62,001 nt of DNA from an uncultured Flavobacteriaceae bacterium (lineage in GTDB: Bacteria; Bacteroidota; Bacteroidia; Flavobacteriales; Flavobacteriaceae), in the NCBI GenBank assembly GCA_913045325.1, contig CAJWPZ010000008.1:1-62001 (forward strand). Reading direction: 5' to 3'. Made by a program: the position numbers and the translations under genes. Below are positions 38,679 to 47,270 of the stretch, one piece after another. The notes below the pieces were generated by a model. The model saw only the letters and a program-made list of their open reading frames with translations, was not told the DNA's origin and did not search any database. Position 1 is the first letter of the stretch, and every line of letters starts with the position of its first letter.

Positions 38679-38719
38679 TTACATAAAAAAAAGCGTATTG
38701 TTTGTATTGTCTGGAAGTA

Positions 38720-39283
38720 TTACCAAACTGATTTCTCAGGTGCCTTAAAACCGTCCATTTTAGAAAGTAAACCGGCTACTGTTGTATCAACAAGTACCAA
38801 ATCTAGATTGTGCTGTTTCACAAAACCTAGTGCCACCATTTTTTGCAAAGAAGATAAAAGCTCATCATAAAAGCCATTTATATTTAACAGGCCAATTGGT
38901 TTTTTATGTTGCCCTAACTGCAGTGCCGTTGCAATTTCAAAAAGCTCTTCTAAAGTCCCAAAACCTCCAGGCAAGGTTATAAAACCATCACTTACTTCTA
39001 GCATTTTAAGCTTTCGGTCATTCATGTTTTTGGTGGTAATTAACTCAAATAGCTGAGTATGAACCACTTCTTTCTTTTTTAAAAATGCTGGGATAATACC
39101 AATTACTCGGCCACCGCCATCGATAACTCTTTGAGCAACAGTACCCATAATACCAATTTTTGCACCTCCGTACACCAAGTGGCTATTACGCTCTAAAAGC
39201 GCATCGGCCAGCGCAATAGCTGCTTTTGTAATTAAAGGATCATTACCATCACTACTTCCACAAAACACACAAATACTTTTCAT
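38720..39283 (-). CDS. LOG-family / TIGR00730 Rossmann-fold protein (cytokinin riboside phosphoribohydrolase-like)
   Basis: The start is set at ATG 39283 (MKSICVFCGSSDG), because it overlaps the prmC stop by the common ATGA and matches the family start; the ATG at 39295 would add four residues. The 187-residue protein has the nucleotide-binding CVFCGSS, LVYGGAKIGIMG, and the LOG signature PGGFGTLEE near residue 108. Characterised members split the N-glycosidic bond of AMP or cytokinin ribotides; in bacteria many act as nucleotide 5'-monophosphate nucleosidases. Substrate here is unknown. Confidence 0.92.
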   Translation of the reverse strand: MKSICVFCGSSDGNDPLITKAAIALADALLERNSHLVYGGAKIGIMGTVAQRVIDGGGRVIGIIPAFLKKKEVVHTQLFELITTKNMNDRKLKMLEVSDGFITLPGGFGTLEELFEIATALQLGQHKKPIGLLNINGFYDELLSSLQKMVALGFVKQHNLDLVLVDTTVAGLLSKMDGFKAPEKSVW

Positions 39284-40131
39284 AATTTTTGACATTTTAT
39301 CATTCTAGGCACCGCTCTAAAGTCCTTTTTAATTTCAATATTAACAAACCCAATTTCGTTTAGTAATGCATCCATCTCATTAGAGAGATATTCATTAATC
39401 TCAAAATAAAGCCACCCTTTTTCTTGCAAAGACACTAAGGCTAGCTGGGCAATTTTTCTATAAAACAACAATGGGTCTTCGTTGGGAACAAACAAAGCGC
39501 CGCCGGGCTCATTATCTAGCACATTAGCACTCATTGCTTTTTTCTCTAATTGGCGCACATAAGGCGGGTTAGAAACTACCACATCATACTTTTTTTCTAA
39601 GGCTGTGGTTTCTAATATATCTTTTTGGCAAAAAGAAACCAACACTTGATTTTTGATTGCATTTTCTTGAGCTACCTCTAGCGCTTTTTCTGAAATATCT
39701 AAACCAGAAATACTAGCTTTTGAAAAGTTTTTTGCCAAAGCAACAGCAATACAACCACTACCTGTACCAATATCTAAAATTTCCAACCCACTACCCTGGT
39801 GCTTGTGGTTTGAAATAATCCAATCCACCAACTGTTCGGTTTCTGGCCTTGGAATAAGGGTATGCTTATTTACCTTAAAGGTAAGCCCATAAAACTCTGT
39901 GTGCCCTACTATGTATTGTATAGGCTGCTGTTTTTTTAATCGCAGCAGTGCCATCTCAAAAGCTGTTATGTTCTTTGCTGACACAACAGTATCAAGGGCC
40001 ATAGAAACCTCAAAGCGTGAATACTGCAGGAAAAAATCACAAAGTATATAGAAAAAAGAATGGATTTCTTCCCTATCATATACACCTTGAAGTTGTGTTG
40101 TAAAATTTATTTTAAGCTGCGATAATTTCAA
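39280..40131 (-). CDS. prmC: Peptide chain release factor N5-glutamine methyltransferase
   Basis: The 283-residue enzyme methylates the GGQ glutamine of release factors. The N-terminal helical domain covers about 1-80. SAM motif I LDIGTGSGCIAVAL lies at about 119-132 and the catalytic NPPY at 188-191, preceded by TLIPRPETEQLVDW. The start codon seems to be TTG at 40131, since the first internal ATG is at residue 44 and would remove the helper domain. It overlaps the LOG-family gene by 4 bases and follows the GNAT gene by 5 bp, so all three are one operon. Confidence 0.95.
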   Translation of the reverse strand: MKLSQLKINFTTQLQGVYDREEIHSFFYILCDFFLQYSRFEVSMALDTVVSAKNITAFEMALLRLKKQQPIQYIVGHTEFYGLTFKVNKHTLIPRPETEQLVDWIISNHKHQGSGLEILDIGTGSGCIAVALAKNFSKASISGLDISEKALEVAQENAIKNQVLVSFCQKDILETTALEKKYDVVVSNPPYVRQLEKKAMSANVLDNEPGGALFVPNEDPLLFYRKIAQLALVSLQEKGWLYFEINEYLSNEMDALLNEIGFVNIEIKKDFRAVPRMIKCQKL

Positions 40132-40136
40132 GAGAT

Positions 40137-40622
40137 TTACAGTTTTTTAAGCATTTGTACTGGACAGGAAAAATGTCCTGTATCTCCTAATGGGCCTTCC
40201 AAATACTGGAAACCAGATTTCTTGTATAAATTTTGAGCAGCAGTCATGTAAGTCATGGTCTCAATATAACAACTCTCAAAAGAGAAAGAGACTGCAGCAT
40301 CCAAACAGTGGCGTATCATAAGCTCTCCAAGACCTCTGCCTCTTGCCGTTTCTAAAAAATACATTTTTTGAAGCTCACAGATATTTCCATCATAGTTTTC
40401 TAGGGCTGCTATTCCTGCTCCCCCTAAAATGGTTCCATTTTCCTCTACCACAAAATAAACCCTGCGGTCACCTTGATAGGTTTCAAACATACAATCTAAG
40501 GCTTTATCTGCATAGGCAGTTCCAACTTTTGGAACTCCAAGGTCTAAAAGGACCTTTCTAATCACCTTTGCAAGGCTGGGATTATCCTCTTTTTTAATAG
40601 CTCTAATAATAGGTTTACTCAT
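40137..40622 (-). CDS. GNAT-family N-acetyltransferase
   Basis: The start is set at ATG 40622 (MSKPIIRAIKKEDNPSL); a TTG directly before it could add one residue. The 161-residue protein has the GNAT fold marks VVEENGTILGGAGIAAL and the acetyl-CoA pyrophosphate loop LETARGRGLGELMIRHCLDAA. A late helix AAQNLYKKSGF follows. The last segment LGDTGHFSCPVQMLKKL is shared with a branch of GNATs in Bacteroidota and proteobacteria. The acceptor is unknown. It is the first gene of the GNAT-prmC-LOG operon and is divergent from ribD with a 27-bp gap. Confidence 0.9.
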   Translation of the reverse strand: MSKPIIRAIKKEDNPSLAKVIRKVLLDLGVPKVGTAYADKALDCMFETYQGDRRVYFVVEENGTILGGAGIAALENYDGNICELQKMYFLETARGRGLGELMIRHCLDAAVSFSFESCYIETMTYMTAAQNLYKKSGFQYLEGPLGDTGHFSCPVQMLKKL

Positions 40623-40649
40623 CAATAAAAATCATTGTATTTTTACAGC

Positions 40650-41747
40650 GTGAAGATACATCAAAAATACATGAGACGCTGTATTGAACTGGCCAAAAAT
40701 GGCCTAGGGACCACCTACCCAAACCCTTTGGTTGGTAGTGTTTTGGTATACAACAATCTAATTATTGGAGAAGGATGGCATTACAAGCCAGGCAAGGCTC
40801 ACGCTGAGGTTCATGCAATTACTAATTCAAAAACAAACTATAATGCTGCCGAAATATTACAATCAAGCCCCATAACATCACACCAACAACTGCTTGAAAA
40901 GGCAAGCCTGTATGTTAGTCTGGAGCCGTGTAGCCATACGGGTAAAACCCCACCTTGTGCAGATTTAATAATCGCCAGTGGTATTAAAAATGTGATTATT
41001 GGATGCGTGGATCCTAACCCAAAGGTGGCAGGAAAAGGGATTCTAAAGCTTAAAAATGCGGGCTGTAAGGTTACTCAAGGAGTACTGGAGCAGCAGTGCA
41101 AACAGCTCAATAAACGTTTTTTTACATTTCAGGAGAAAAAAAGACCTTATGTTTTTTTAAAATGGGCACAAACCACAGAAGGTTATATTGCTCCAATTAA
41201 AAAAGATAAAAAGCAACCAGTTTGGATATCTAACCCCTACTCTAGACAGCAAGTACATCAATTAAGAGCTCAAGAACAAGGTATTGTAATTGGAACCACA
41301 ACAGCCCTTGTAGACAACCCGAGTCTTACTACACGTCAATGGGCAGGTACCTCACCAACAAGATTGGTTATAGATAGAAATCTAAAAATACCAAAAACGG
41401 CGGCCATTTTTAATGACAAGGCACCTACCATAATAATTACTCAGGTAAAACAAGAAACTACACCAAACACATCTATTATATATGAGTATAGTAGTTTTGA
41501 AAAAAACCTAGCCCAGCAAATATGTGCTATTGCGCAAAAGCACAACCTACAGAGTATTATTATCGAAGGAGGCACAAAAACCTTGCAAACATTTATAGAT
41601 GAAAATATTTGGGATCAGGCGTTTGTATACACTGGAAAAATAAGCCTGGAAAACGGTATTAAAGCACCTGTTTTTAATGCAACACTTCACAGCAGAAACA
41701 ATATCAAAGACACAAGTCTTTGTATTTATAAAAACAACACACAATGA
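40650..41747 (+). CDS. ribD: Bifunctional riboflavin biosynthesis deaminase/reductase
   Basis: The start is most likely GTG at 40650 (MKIHQKYMRRCIELAKNG). A TTG at 40635 in the same frame would add five residues that overlap promoter-like sequence, and the ATG at 40671 (MRRCIEL) would remove part of the first helix. The 365-residue product has the deaminase zinc site HAEVHA (H51, E53), and PCSHTGKTPPC near 90. Residues about 150-365 are the reductase domain with FLKWAQTTEGYIAP, GIVIGTTTALVDNPSLTTR and IIEGGTKTLQTFID. The N-half alone removes the pyrimidine amino group and the C-half reduces the ribose. It overlaps the transporter gene by 4 bases. Confidence 0.95.
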   Translation: MKIHQKYMRRCIELAKNGLGTTYPNPLVGSVLVYNNLIIGEGWHYKPGKAHAEVHAITNSKTNYNAAEILQSSPITSHQQLLEKASLYVSLEPCSHTGKTPPCADLIIASGIKNVIIGCVDPNPKVAGKGILKLKNAGCKVTQGVLEQQCKQLNKRFFTFQEKKRPYVFLKWAQTTEGYIAPIKKDKKQPVWISNPYSRQQVHQLRAQEQGIVIGTTTALVDNPSLTTRQWAGTSPTRLVIDRNLKIPKTAAIFNDKAPTIIITQVKQETTPNTSIIYEYSSFEKNLAQQICAIAQKHNLQSIIIEGGTKTLQTFIDENIWDQAFVYTGKISLENGIKAPVFNATLHSRNNIKDTSLCIYKNNTQ

Positions 41748-42619
41748 TACCCTTAGCATTAAGCATTATAGCCTCAACACTCATTTTTGTAATATTTAGG
41801 CTTTTTGCTAGTTACAATATTAATACCCTACAGGCCATTGTAGTTAATTATTTTGTTGCCTGCAGCTGCGGTTTAATTGGTTACCAAAACAGCATTGAGT
41901 TATCTGCAATACCAAAATACGATTGGTTTTATTACACCTTGGCTCTAGGGGCATTGTTTATTATAGTATTTAACCTTATGGCCATAACCACCCAGCATAA
42001 TGGGCTATCTGTAGTCTCTGTGGCTACAAAAATGGCACTTGTTATACCTATTGCGTTTGGATTATGGTACTACAAGGAACCCCTTGGGCCCTATAAAGCA
42101 GTTGGCATTGTTTTAGCCCTTGTAGCTGTATATCTTGCTTCTGTGAAAAAGGACACCGGCATCATCTTACAGAAAAGAAATTTGGTGTATCCAGTGCTCG
42201 TTTTTTTAGGCAGTGGGCTTATAGATACAAGTTTAAACTTTTTACAAAATGACTTTATTACAGACAAAAGCCTAATACCCCTTTTTTCTTCAACCATTTT
42301 TATGACCGCAGGAATCATTGGAGTTATGGTACTTGTGGTGCAAAAAATAAAAGGTGTGCTCTCCCTTGAGTTTAAAAACATAATAGCTGGTATTGTTCTT
42401 GGAATCCCTAATTACTTCTCTATCTATTTTTTGGTCAAGGCACTGCGAAGTGATTTGTTTGACAGCTCTGGAATCTTTACCATAAACAATGTGGCAATTG
42501 TCATTGTCTCCACTTTATTGGGTATTGTCTTTTTTAAGGAACAACTATCTTTAAAAAACTGGACAGGAATTATCTTAGCAGTTATTAGCATAGCCCTAGT
42601 AAGTATAGCTACACTATAG
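41744..42619 (+). CDS. EamA-family (DMT) transporter
   Basis: The 291-residue membrane protein has about ten hydrophobic helices arranged as two EamA halves. Marks are AIVVNYFVACSCGLIGY in the first half, VATKMALVIPIAFGLWYYKEPLGPYKAVGIVLALVAVYL at the junction in two stretches, and a second half ending FFKEQLSLKNWTGIILAVISIALVS. Such proteins export amino acids, nucleobases or other metabolites; the substrate cannot be read. It overlaps ribD by 4 bases (ATGA), suggesting coupled expression and possibly a flavin-related or general exporter role. The latter is inference. Confidence 0.9.
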   Translation: MIPLALSIIASTLIFVIFRLFASYNINTLQAIVVNYFVACSCGLIGYQNSIELSAIPKYDWFYYTLALGALFIIVFNLMAITTQHNGLSVVSVATKMALVIPIAFGLWYYKEPLGPYKAVGIVLALVAVYLASVKKDTGIILQKRNLVYPVLVFLGSGLIDTSLNFLQNDFITDKSLIPLFSSTIFMTAGIIGVMVLVVQKIKGVLSLEFKNIIAGIVLGIPNYFSIYFLVKALRSDLFDSSGIFTINNVAIVIVSTLLGIVFFKEQLSLKNWTGIILAVISIALVSIATL

Positions 42620-43231
42620 ATGGAAAACACTAAAGACACGTATTACACTTTAACAACTGCCAGCGAGCAAACACTACATAAAGATCGTGGAAGCAAATTT
42701 TATGGTTATGCATTTCCAGTAACTAACCAGCAGGATATTAAAGAGTGTATAGACAAATTAAAAAAGCAACATCACACCGCGCGTCATTTTTGTTATGCAT
42801 GGCAACTTGGAGAAATGTATCAAAAATACAGAGCCAACGATGATGGAGAACCAAACAATAGCGCAGGAATGCCTATTTATGGGCAGCTACAAGCCTTTAA
42901 ACTAACAAATACCCTTGTGGTGAGTGTACGCTATTTTGGGGGCACCAAACTAGGTGTTGGCGGTTTAATCCAAGCTTATAAAACATCTGCCAAACTAACG
43001 TTAGAAATAGCTGCTATTCAAGAAAAAACAATTAATGTATCTTTTTTACTGCTTTTTGAATATCCAGAAATGAGTCTAGTGATGAGAAATATTAAGGATC
43101 AGAAAGTAAAGCTTATCAATCAAAATCTGGAACATAATTGTAAACTCACAATTTCTGTTAGAAAAAAAGATGCCGACAAGGTTTTTACCTTATTCGAAGA
43201 CCTATATAAAGTGGCTATAAAAAAACTGTAA
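42620..43231 (+). CDS. YigZ/IMPACT-family protein
   Basis: The 203-residue protein belongs to the IMPACT/YigZ family. The N-terminal domain has EQTLHKDRGSKFYGYAFPV, HHTARHFCYAWQLG, RANDDGEPNNSAGMPI and VSVRYFGGTKLGVGGLIQAYK, the most conserved part. A ferredoxin-like C-terminal domain (about 135-203) follows. The start codon touches the transporter stop directly (TAG then ATG), indicating one transcript with ribD. Bacterial YigZ has an unclear role. Eukaryotic IMPACT acts in translational control, but that should not be transferred. Confidence 0.93.
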   Translation: MENTKDTYYTLTTASEQTLHKDRGSKFYGYAFPVTNQQDIKECIDKLKKQHHTARHFCYAWQLGEMYQKYRANDDGEPNNSAGMPIYGQLQAFKLTNTLVVSVRYFGGTKLGVGGLIQAYKTSAKLTLEIAAIQEKTINVSFLLLFEYPEMSLVMRNIKDQKVKLINQNLEHNCKLTISVRKKDADKVFTLFEDLYKVAIKKL

Positions 43232-43254
43232 TTAAACACTTTGTTTAATGTGTA

Positions 43255-43650
43255 CTAAACTAACTTCTCTAACAAATAATCAGGTGCTCTTTGCAACTTA
43301 TTTGTACTGCTATTTACAAAAACCAAAGAGGTTTCACCGGTTATTAAAAGTTGACCCCCTTGATTGTGTATTTCATAGGAGAATTCAATGCGGTATGTAG
43401 GAATTTTCTTTAAAAATGTGGTGATCGTTAAAACATCATCATACCGAGCAGGAGCTTTGTATTTGATACTTAACTCGACAACAGGTAGATGAATACCGTT
43501 ATCCTCCATCCATTTGTAAGAAAAGCCCATATCTCTGAGCCATTCTGTCCTTCCTTGTTCTAAATAGGTTGCGTAATTTCCGTAGTAGACAATTCCCATT
43601 TTGTCTGTCTCTCCATATCTAACACGTAAAGTTGTGGTTGTTTTTTTCAA
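43255..43650 (-). CDS. YbgC-type acyl-CoA thioesterase (hotdog fold)
   Basis: The 131-residue hotdog protein has the 4-hydroxybenzoyl-CoA-thioesterase-type active-site segment RYGETDKMGIVYYGNYATYLEQGR with the catalytic aspartate at about residue 15. WLRDMGFSYKWMEDNG and VELSIKYKAPARYDDVL follow. Members hydrolyse short-chain or phospholipid-derived acyl-CoA. The start codon is TTG at 43650, since no ATG lies upstream in frame and the active-site segment begins at residue 10. TATTTTTG at 43648-43655 on this strand overlaps the start, so the true transcript start needs caution. It is convergent with the YigZ gene (23 bp). Confidence 0.9.
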   Translation of the reverse strand: MKKTTTTLRVRYGETDKMGIVYYGNYATYLEQGRTEWLRDMGFSYKWMEDNGIHLPVVELSIKYKAPARYDDVLTITTFLKKIPTYRIEFSYEIHNQGGQLLITGETSLVFVNSSTNKLQRAPDYLLEKLV

Positions 43651-43858
43651 AAATATTTGTTGTAAAAGTGTTTATTTATTGAGCGGTAAGACCCTCAAGA
43701 TAAACATGCAATAAAAAAACCGAAAATTCAATAGCAAAACGTTTTTTTTTTTACAAATTTGTTCACATATTTGTTGTGCAAGAAAGTTCGATAGATATTT
43801 ACTGCTCAATTGTCCTTTTGCAAAAAAATTAACCAACAAAATACCCTCTAAAAAGACT

Positions 43859-45289
43859 ATGAACAATACTTCTGCAATTGTATGGAATAATTGTCTTTCA
43901 TTTATCGAAGATAATATTACCCAGCAAGCCTATAAAACATGGTTCGAACCAATAAAAGCAGTAAAACTTTCTGACAATGCACTGAGTATTCAAGTACCGA
44001 GTAAATTTTTTTATGAGTGGTTAGAGGAGCACTACGTAAAATTATTAAAAGTTGCCTTAACCAAAGAGTTAGGCCCAACAGCAAAGTTGGTGTATGTCAT
44101 TAGGATGGAAAACACCTACGGAAACAAGCAGCCTTTTACAGAAAGAATTCCAAGTTCAAACAGAAGTAATGATCAAGGATCTCAAAACGTAGCTGTTCCA
44201 CTGAAGAACAAAAGCCCTGAGCTTAAAAATCCGTTTGTAATCCCTGGTATTAGAAATGTAAAAATAGAATCACAATTAAATCCAAACTATAATTTTGAGA
44301 ATTTCCTAGAAGGAGAATCAAACCGTTTGGCTAGATCTGCAGGTATTGCAGTTGCAAATAAACCAGGAGGAACTTCTTTTAATCCACTTTTAGTTTTTGG
44401 AAGCGTTGGTCTTGGTAAAACTCATTTAGCGCATGCTATTGGAGTTGACATAAAAGATAAATATCCAGAAAAGACAGTTCTTTATATTTCAGCAGAGAAA
44501 TTTGTACAACAATACAGCGAGTCTGTAAAGAAAAATAATCGAAACGATTTTATACATTTCTACCAAGTGATTGATGTACTAATTGTTGATGATATCCAGC
44601 TACTCTCAGGAAAAGCAGGAACGCAAGATGTATTTTTCCATATATTCAATCACTTACACCAAAATGGGAAACAAGTGATATTAACAAGTGACAAAGCACC
44701 TGTTGATATGATAGATATAGAGCAGCGTCTGCTTTCAAGGTTTAAATGGGGATTATCTGCAGAGCTTAACCACCCAGATTGTGAAACGCGTATTGCAATT
44801 ATAAAAAACAAGCTTTATAGAGATGGTGTAGAAATGCCAGAAAACATCGTTGAGTTTTTAGCAAACAACATCAAAACAAATATTAGAGAATTAGAGGGTG
44901 CCATCATATCTTTAATTGCGCACTCCTCTTTCAACAAAAAAGAAATCACCATTGATCTTGCAAAAAAGATTGTAGACAATTACGTGAAACATACCAAAAG
45001 AGAAGTATCTATAGACTACATACAGAAAGTAGTAAGCGATTATTTCCAGATGGATGTAGAAACACTACAATCAAAAACAAGAAAACGTCACATTGTGCAA
45101 GCAAGACAATTGGCTATGTTCTTTGCAAAAAAATTCACCAAAGCATCTCTAGCATCTATTGGCTCACAAATAGGACAACGAGATCACGCTACGGTATTAC
45201 ATGCTTGCAAAACCGTTGACAATCTCTCTAGTACAGACAAACAGTTTAGAAAATATGTGGAAGACTTGCAAAAGAAACTCACACTATAA
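43859..45289 (+). CDS. dnaA: Chromosomal replication initiator protein
   Basis: The 476-residue protein has all four DnaA domains. Domain I is NNCLSFIEDNITQQAYKTWF and domain II a variable linker (about 90-140). The AAA+ domain has Walker A GSVGLGKT (181-188), Walker B VLIVDDIQ (about 240-247) and sensor regions. Domain IV has the signature GQRDHATVLHACKTV that binds DnaA boxes. Upstream (43651-43858) lies a run of 11 T and AT-rich DNA, but no clear TTATCCACA cluster, so I do not call an origin. dnaN and rpmH are not adjacent, which is common in the phylum. A strong terminator follows. Confidence 0.98.
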   Translation: MNNTSAIVWNNCLSFIEDNITQQAYKTWFEPIKAVKLSDNALSIQVPSKFFYEWLEEHYVKLLKVALTKELGPTAKLVYVIRMENTYGNKQPFTERIPSSNRSNDQGSQNVAVPLKNKSPELKNPFVIPGIRNVKIESQLNPNYNFENFLEGESNRLARSAGIAVANKPGGTSFNPLLVFGSVGLGKTHLAHAIGVDIKDKYPEKTVLYISAEKFVQQYSESVKKNNRNDFIHFYQVIDVLIVDDIQLLSGKAGTQDVFFHIFNHLHQNGKQVILTSDKAPVDMIDIEQRLLSRFKWGLSAELNHPDCETRIAIIKNKLYRDGVEMPENIVEFLANNIKTNIRELEGAIISLIAHSSFNKKEITIDLAKKIVDNYVKHTKREVSIDYIQKVVSDYFQMDVETLQSKTRKRHIVQARQLAMFFAKKFTKASLASIGSQIGQRDHATVLHACKTVDNLSSTDKQFRKYVEDLQKKLTL

Positions 45290-45294
45290 ATCAT

Positions 45295-45321
45295 AAAATC
45301 CTGCCAATGGCGGGATTTTTT
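45295..45321 (+). terminator. Intrinsic terminator after dnaA
   Basis: AAAATCCTGCC pairs with GGCGGGATTTT (one G-T pair) around a 3-base loop and runs into T, 5 bp after the dnaA stop. Confidence 0.85.
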
Positions 45322-45358
45322 ATTCCCCAATTTTAAAAAGCATTAAAAACAGCAGTCA

Positions 45359-45820
45359 TTGAAAACTAAAATCCTTATGGTTTGTCTGGGCAATATTTGC
45401 CGCTCTCCCCTAGCGCATGGTATTTTAGAAAGCATGTTAGATTCTAATAAATTTGAAGTGCAATCTTCCGGGACAGGTGCCTGGCATGTGGGCAAACAGC
45501 CAGATCCAAGAAGTATAGAGGTTGCCCGTAAAAATAACATTGATATATCCCGCCAAAGAGCAAAACAGTTCTCTACCTATGATTTTGAAATCTATGATTA
45601 CATTTTTGTGATGGACAAGGCAAACTTTAGAGACGTAATAAAATTAGCCAAGACACCCCAAGAAATAAAGAAAGTATCTCTGATACTAGATAACACCTAT
45701 CCTGGACAAGAAAAAGAAGTGCCAGACCCCTATTATGGGGGTGAACATGGCTTTACACATGTATATGATTTACTTTATAAGGCCTGTGAGAAAATTGTGA
45801 GTAGCGGGAGTTTTAGTTAA
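45359..45820 (+). CDS. Low-molecular-weight protein tyrosine phosphatase
   Basis: The 153-residue protein starts at TTG 45359 (MKTKILMVCLGNICRSPLA); the first ATG would cut into the core strand. The catalytic loop CLGNICRS has nucleophile C9 and R15, and the general acid lies in VPDPYYGGEHGF near residue 121. Length is normal for the class. Members act on tyrosine-phosphorylated proteins, in some bacteria on exopolysaccharide tyrosine kinases; no such kinase is in the window. It is followed 37 bp later by a secreted sugar dehydrogenase. Confidence 0.94.
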   Translation: MKTKILMVCLGNICRSPLAHGILESMLDSNKFEVQSSGTGAWHVGKQPDPRSIEVARKNNIDISRQRAKQFSTYDFEIYDYIFVMDKANFRDVIKLAKTPQEIKKVSLILDNTYPGQEKEVPDPYYGGEHGFTHVYDLLYKACEKIVSSGSFS

Positions 45821-45857
45821 TCATTAATTTTTGTTACTTTGATTAAAACACACAATC

Positions 45858-47231
45858 ATGAAAAACATACTCCTTCTTATTAGCGCATTTTTTTGTTTAA
45901 ATGCCTTCTCACAAACTATAGAATTAGAAGATTTTGCCGATGGATTTTCTAGCCCACTGGGGCTCAAAAATGCCGGAGACGAAAGGCTTTTTGTCGTTGA
46001 GCAAGGCGGTGTTATTAAAATAGTAGATTTAAACGCAGTGGTAAACACTACCCCATTTCTTGACATACAATCTATAGTGAATGCAGGGGGTGAAAGAGGT
46101 TTACTGGGTTTGGCGTTTCATCCAGAATATCAAACCAACGGTAGGTTTTTTGTACACTACTCAAATAGCAGTGGAGATACACAAATTTCTGAGTTTTCTG
46201 TAAGCGGGTCAAACCCAGATATTGCAGATCCAAACTCAGAAGTAATGTTGCTAACAGTTTCGCAACCTTTCTCAAACCACAATGGAGGGACCATTGCTTT
46301 TGGACCCCAAGATGGCTACCTCTACATTGGCCTTGGTGATGGTGGTGGTGGTGGTGATACAGACAACAACGCCCAGAACCCAACCCTTCTTATTGGTAAA
46401 TTGCTAAGGATAGATATTGACGCCCAAAGTGGTGGCAACAATTATGGCATCCCCTCAGACAACCCATTTATAAGTGACCCAAACACAAGAGATGAAATTT
46501 GGGCCACAGGCCTTAGAAACCCCTTTAGATTTAACATGGACCCAGAGACAAATAGTATCTGGATTGGAGATGTTGGGCAAAATGCTAGAGAAGAGGTAAA
46601 CAGAGCAAGTTTAAACCAGGCAGGTTTAAACTATGGGTGGAGATGTTATGAAGGGAATGCTCCTTATAACACCTCAGGATGCCCAGATGAGAGTGAATTA
46701 ACCTTCCCTGTTTTTGATTATAGTTGGAATGGAGGAGGCTCTGTAATTGGAGGATATGTATACAGAGGCTCAGAATGGGCTGATCTGTATAATCAATATA
46801 TTTTTGCTGATATTGACGGTATGATTTCCACACTAGACATTGAAAGTCTTAGTTATATAAATCAAGGACAATTTCCAGGCACTTGGGTTGGTTTTGGTGA
46901 AGATATTTACAGAGAGTATTATATTGTAAATCTTGGCGGAAGTATTTCAAAAATAAAGGGTACTGTTCCTGAAATGAATATATCAGAAAATCAAAGCAAC
47001 AATATTATAATATATCCAAACCCAGCCACAAATATTGTGAGTATCAAAATGCAAACACAACAAATGGAACATCTTAAAATTTCGGATATAAAAGGGAGTA
47101 TTTTGTATGCTGAAACACTACAAACAAACCAAAAACAGCTAAATACTTCAAGTTTTGCCAAAGGAATGTATTTTATAACCATCACCACAAAAAATGGCGC
47201 TTTTGTTGTAAAAAAACTAATGATTAAGTAG
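45858..47231 (+). CDS. PQQ-type aldose sugar dehydrogenase with type IX sorting tail (type A)
   Basis: The 457-residue protein has a signal peptide (about 1-18, ending AFSQ). A six-bladed propeller of the soluble glucose/sorbosone dehydrogenase family follows: LEDFADGFSSPLGLKN, RGLLGLAFHPEYQTNG, FSNHNGGTIAFGPQDGYLYIGLGDGGGGGDTDNNAQN in two stretches, LLRIDID, EIWATGLRNPFRFNMDP and WIGDVGQNAREEVN. The C-terminal 70 residues are a type A sorting domain (IIIYPNPATNIVSI to KGMYFITITTKNG). It should be exported through the type IX system. The five-glycine run is encoded by five GGT repeats (46341-46355); a glycine-rich loop here is normal. Oxidation of an aldose sugar is expected, cofactor use inferred from family. 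Confidence 0.92.
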   Translation: MKNILLLISAFFCLNAFSQTIELEDFADGFSSPLGLKNAGDERLFVVEQGGVIKIVDLNAVVNTTPFLDIQSIVNAGGERGLLGLAFHPEYQTNGRFFVHYSNSSGDTQISEFSVSGSNPDIADPNSEVMLLTVSQPFSNHNGGTIAFGPQDGYLYIGLGDGGGGGDTDNNAQNPTLLIGKLLRIDIDAQSGGNNYGIPSDNPFISDPNTRDEIWATGLRNPFRFNMDPETNSIWIGDVGQNAREEVNRASLNQAGLNYGWRCYEGNAPYNTSGCPDESELTFPVFDYSWNGGGSVIGGYVYRGSEWADLYNQYIFADIDGMISTLDIESLSYINQGQFPGTWVGFGEDIYREYYIVNLGGSISKIKGTVPEMNISENQSNNIIIYPNPATNIVSIKMQTQQMEHLKISDIKGSILYAETLQTNQKQLNTSSFAKGMYFITITTKNGAFVVKKLMIK

Positions 47232-47270
47232 CCATACAGAAAACATACCCAAGCAAGTAACCCCAAAAAA

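Noticed and set aside
43740-43752. Run of 11 T upstream of dnaA as a terminator
   Set aside because: There is no stem before the T-run in either direction that would form a stable hairpin.
43735-43860. An origin of replication next to dnaA
   Set aside because: The DNA is AT-rich with a T-run, but I found no cluster of TTATCCACA-type boxes; only weak partial matches such as TTGTTCACA. dnaN is not adjacent.
43672-43866. A 64-codon minus-strand frame overlapping the dnaA start
   Set aside because: It covers the dnaA upstream region, is low-complexity and hydrophobic from AT-rich DNA, and would begin inside dnaA. It is a shadow.
46341-46355. GGT microsatellite as a phase-variation site
   Set aside because: The repeat unit is three bases, so length changes would not shift the frame, and a glycine-rich loop at this site is normal for the family.
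46072-46383. A histidine-rich minus-strand frame
   Set aside because: It is the antisense of the GGT repeat coding the glycine loop in the sugar dehydrogenase gene. No independent signal supports it.
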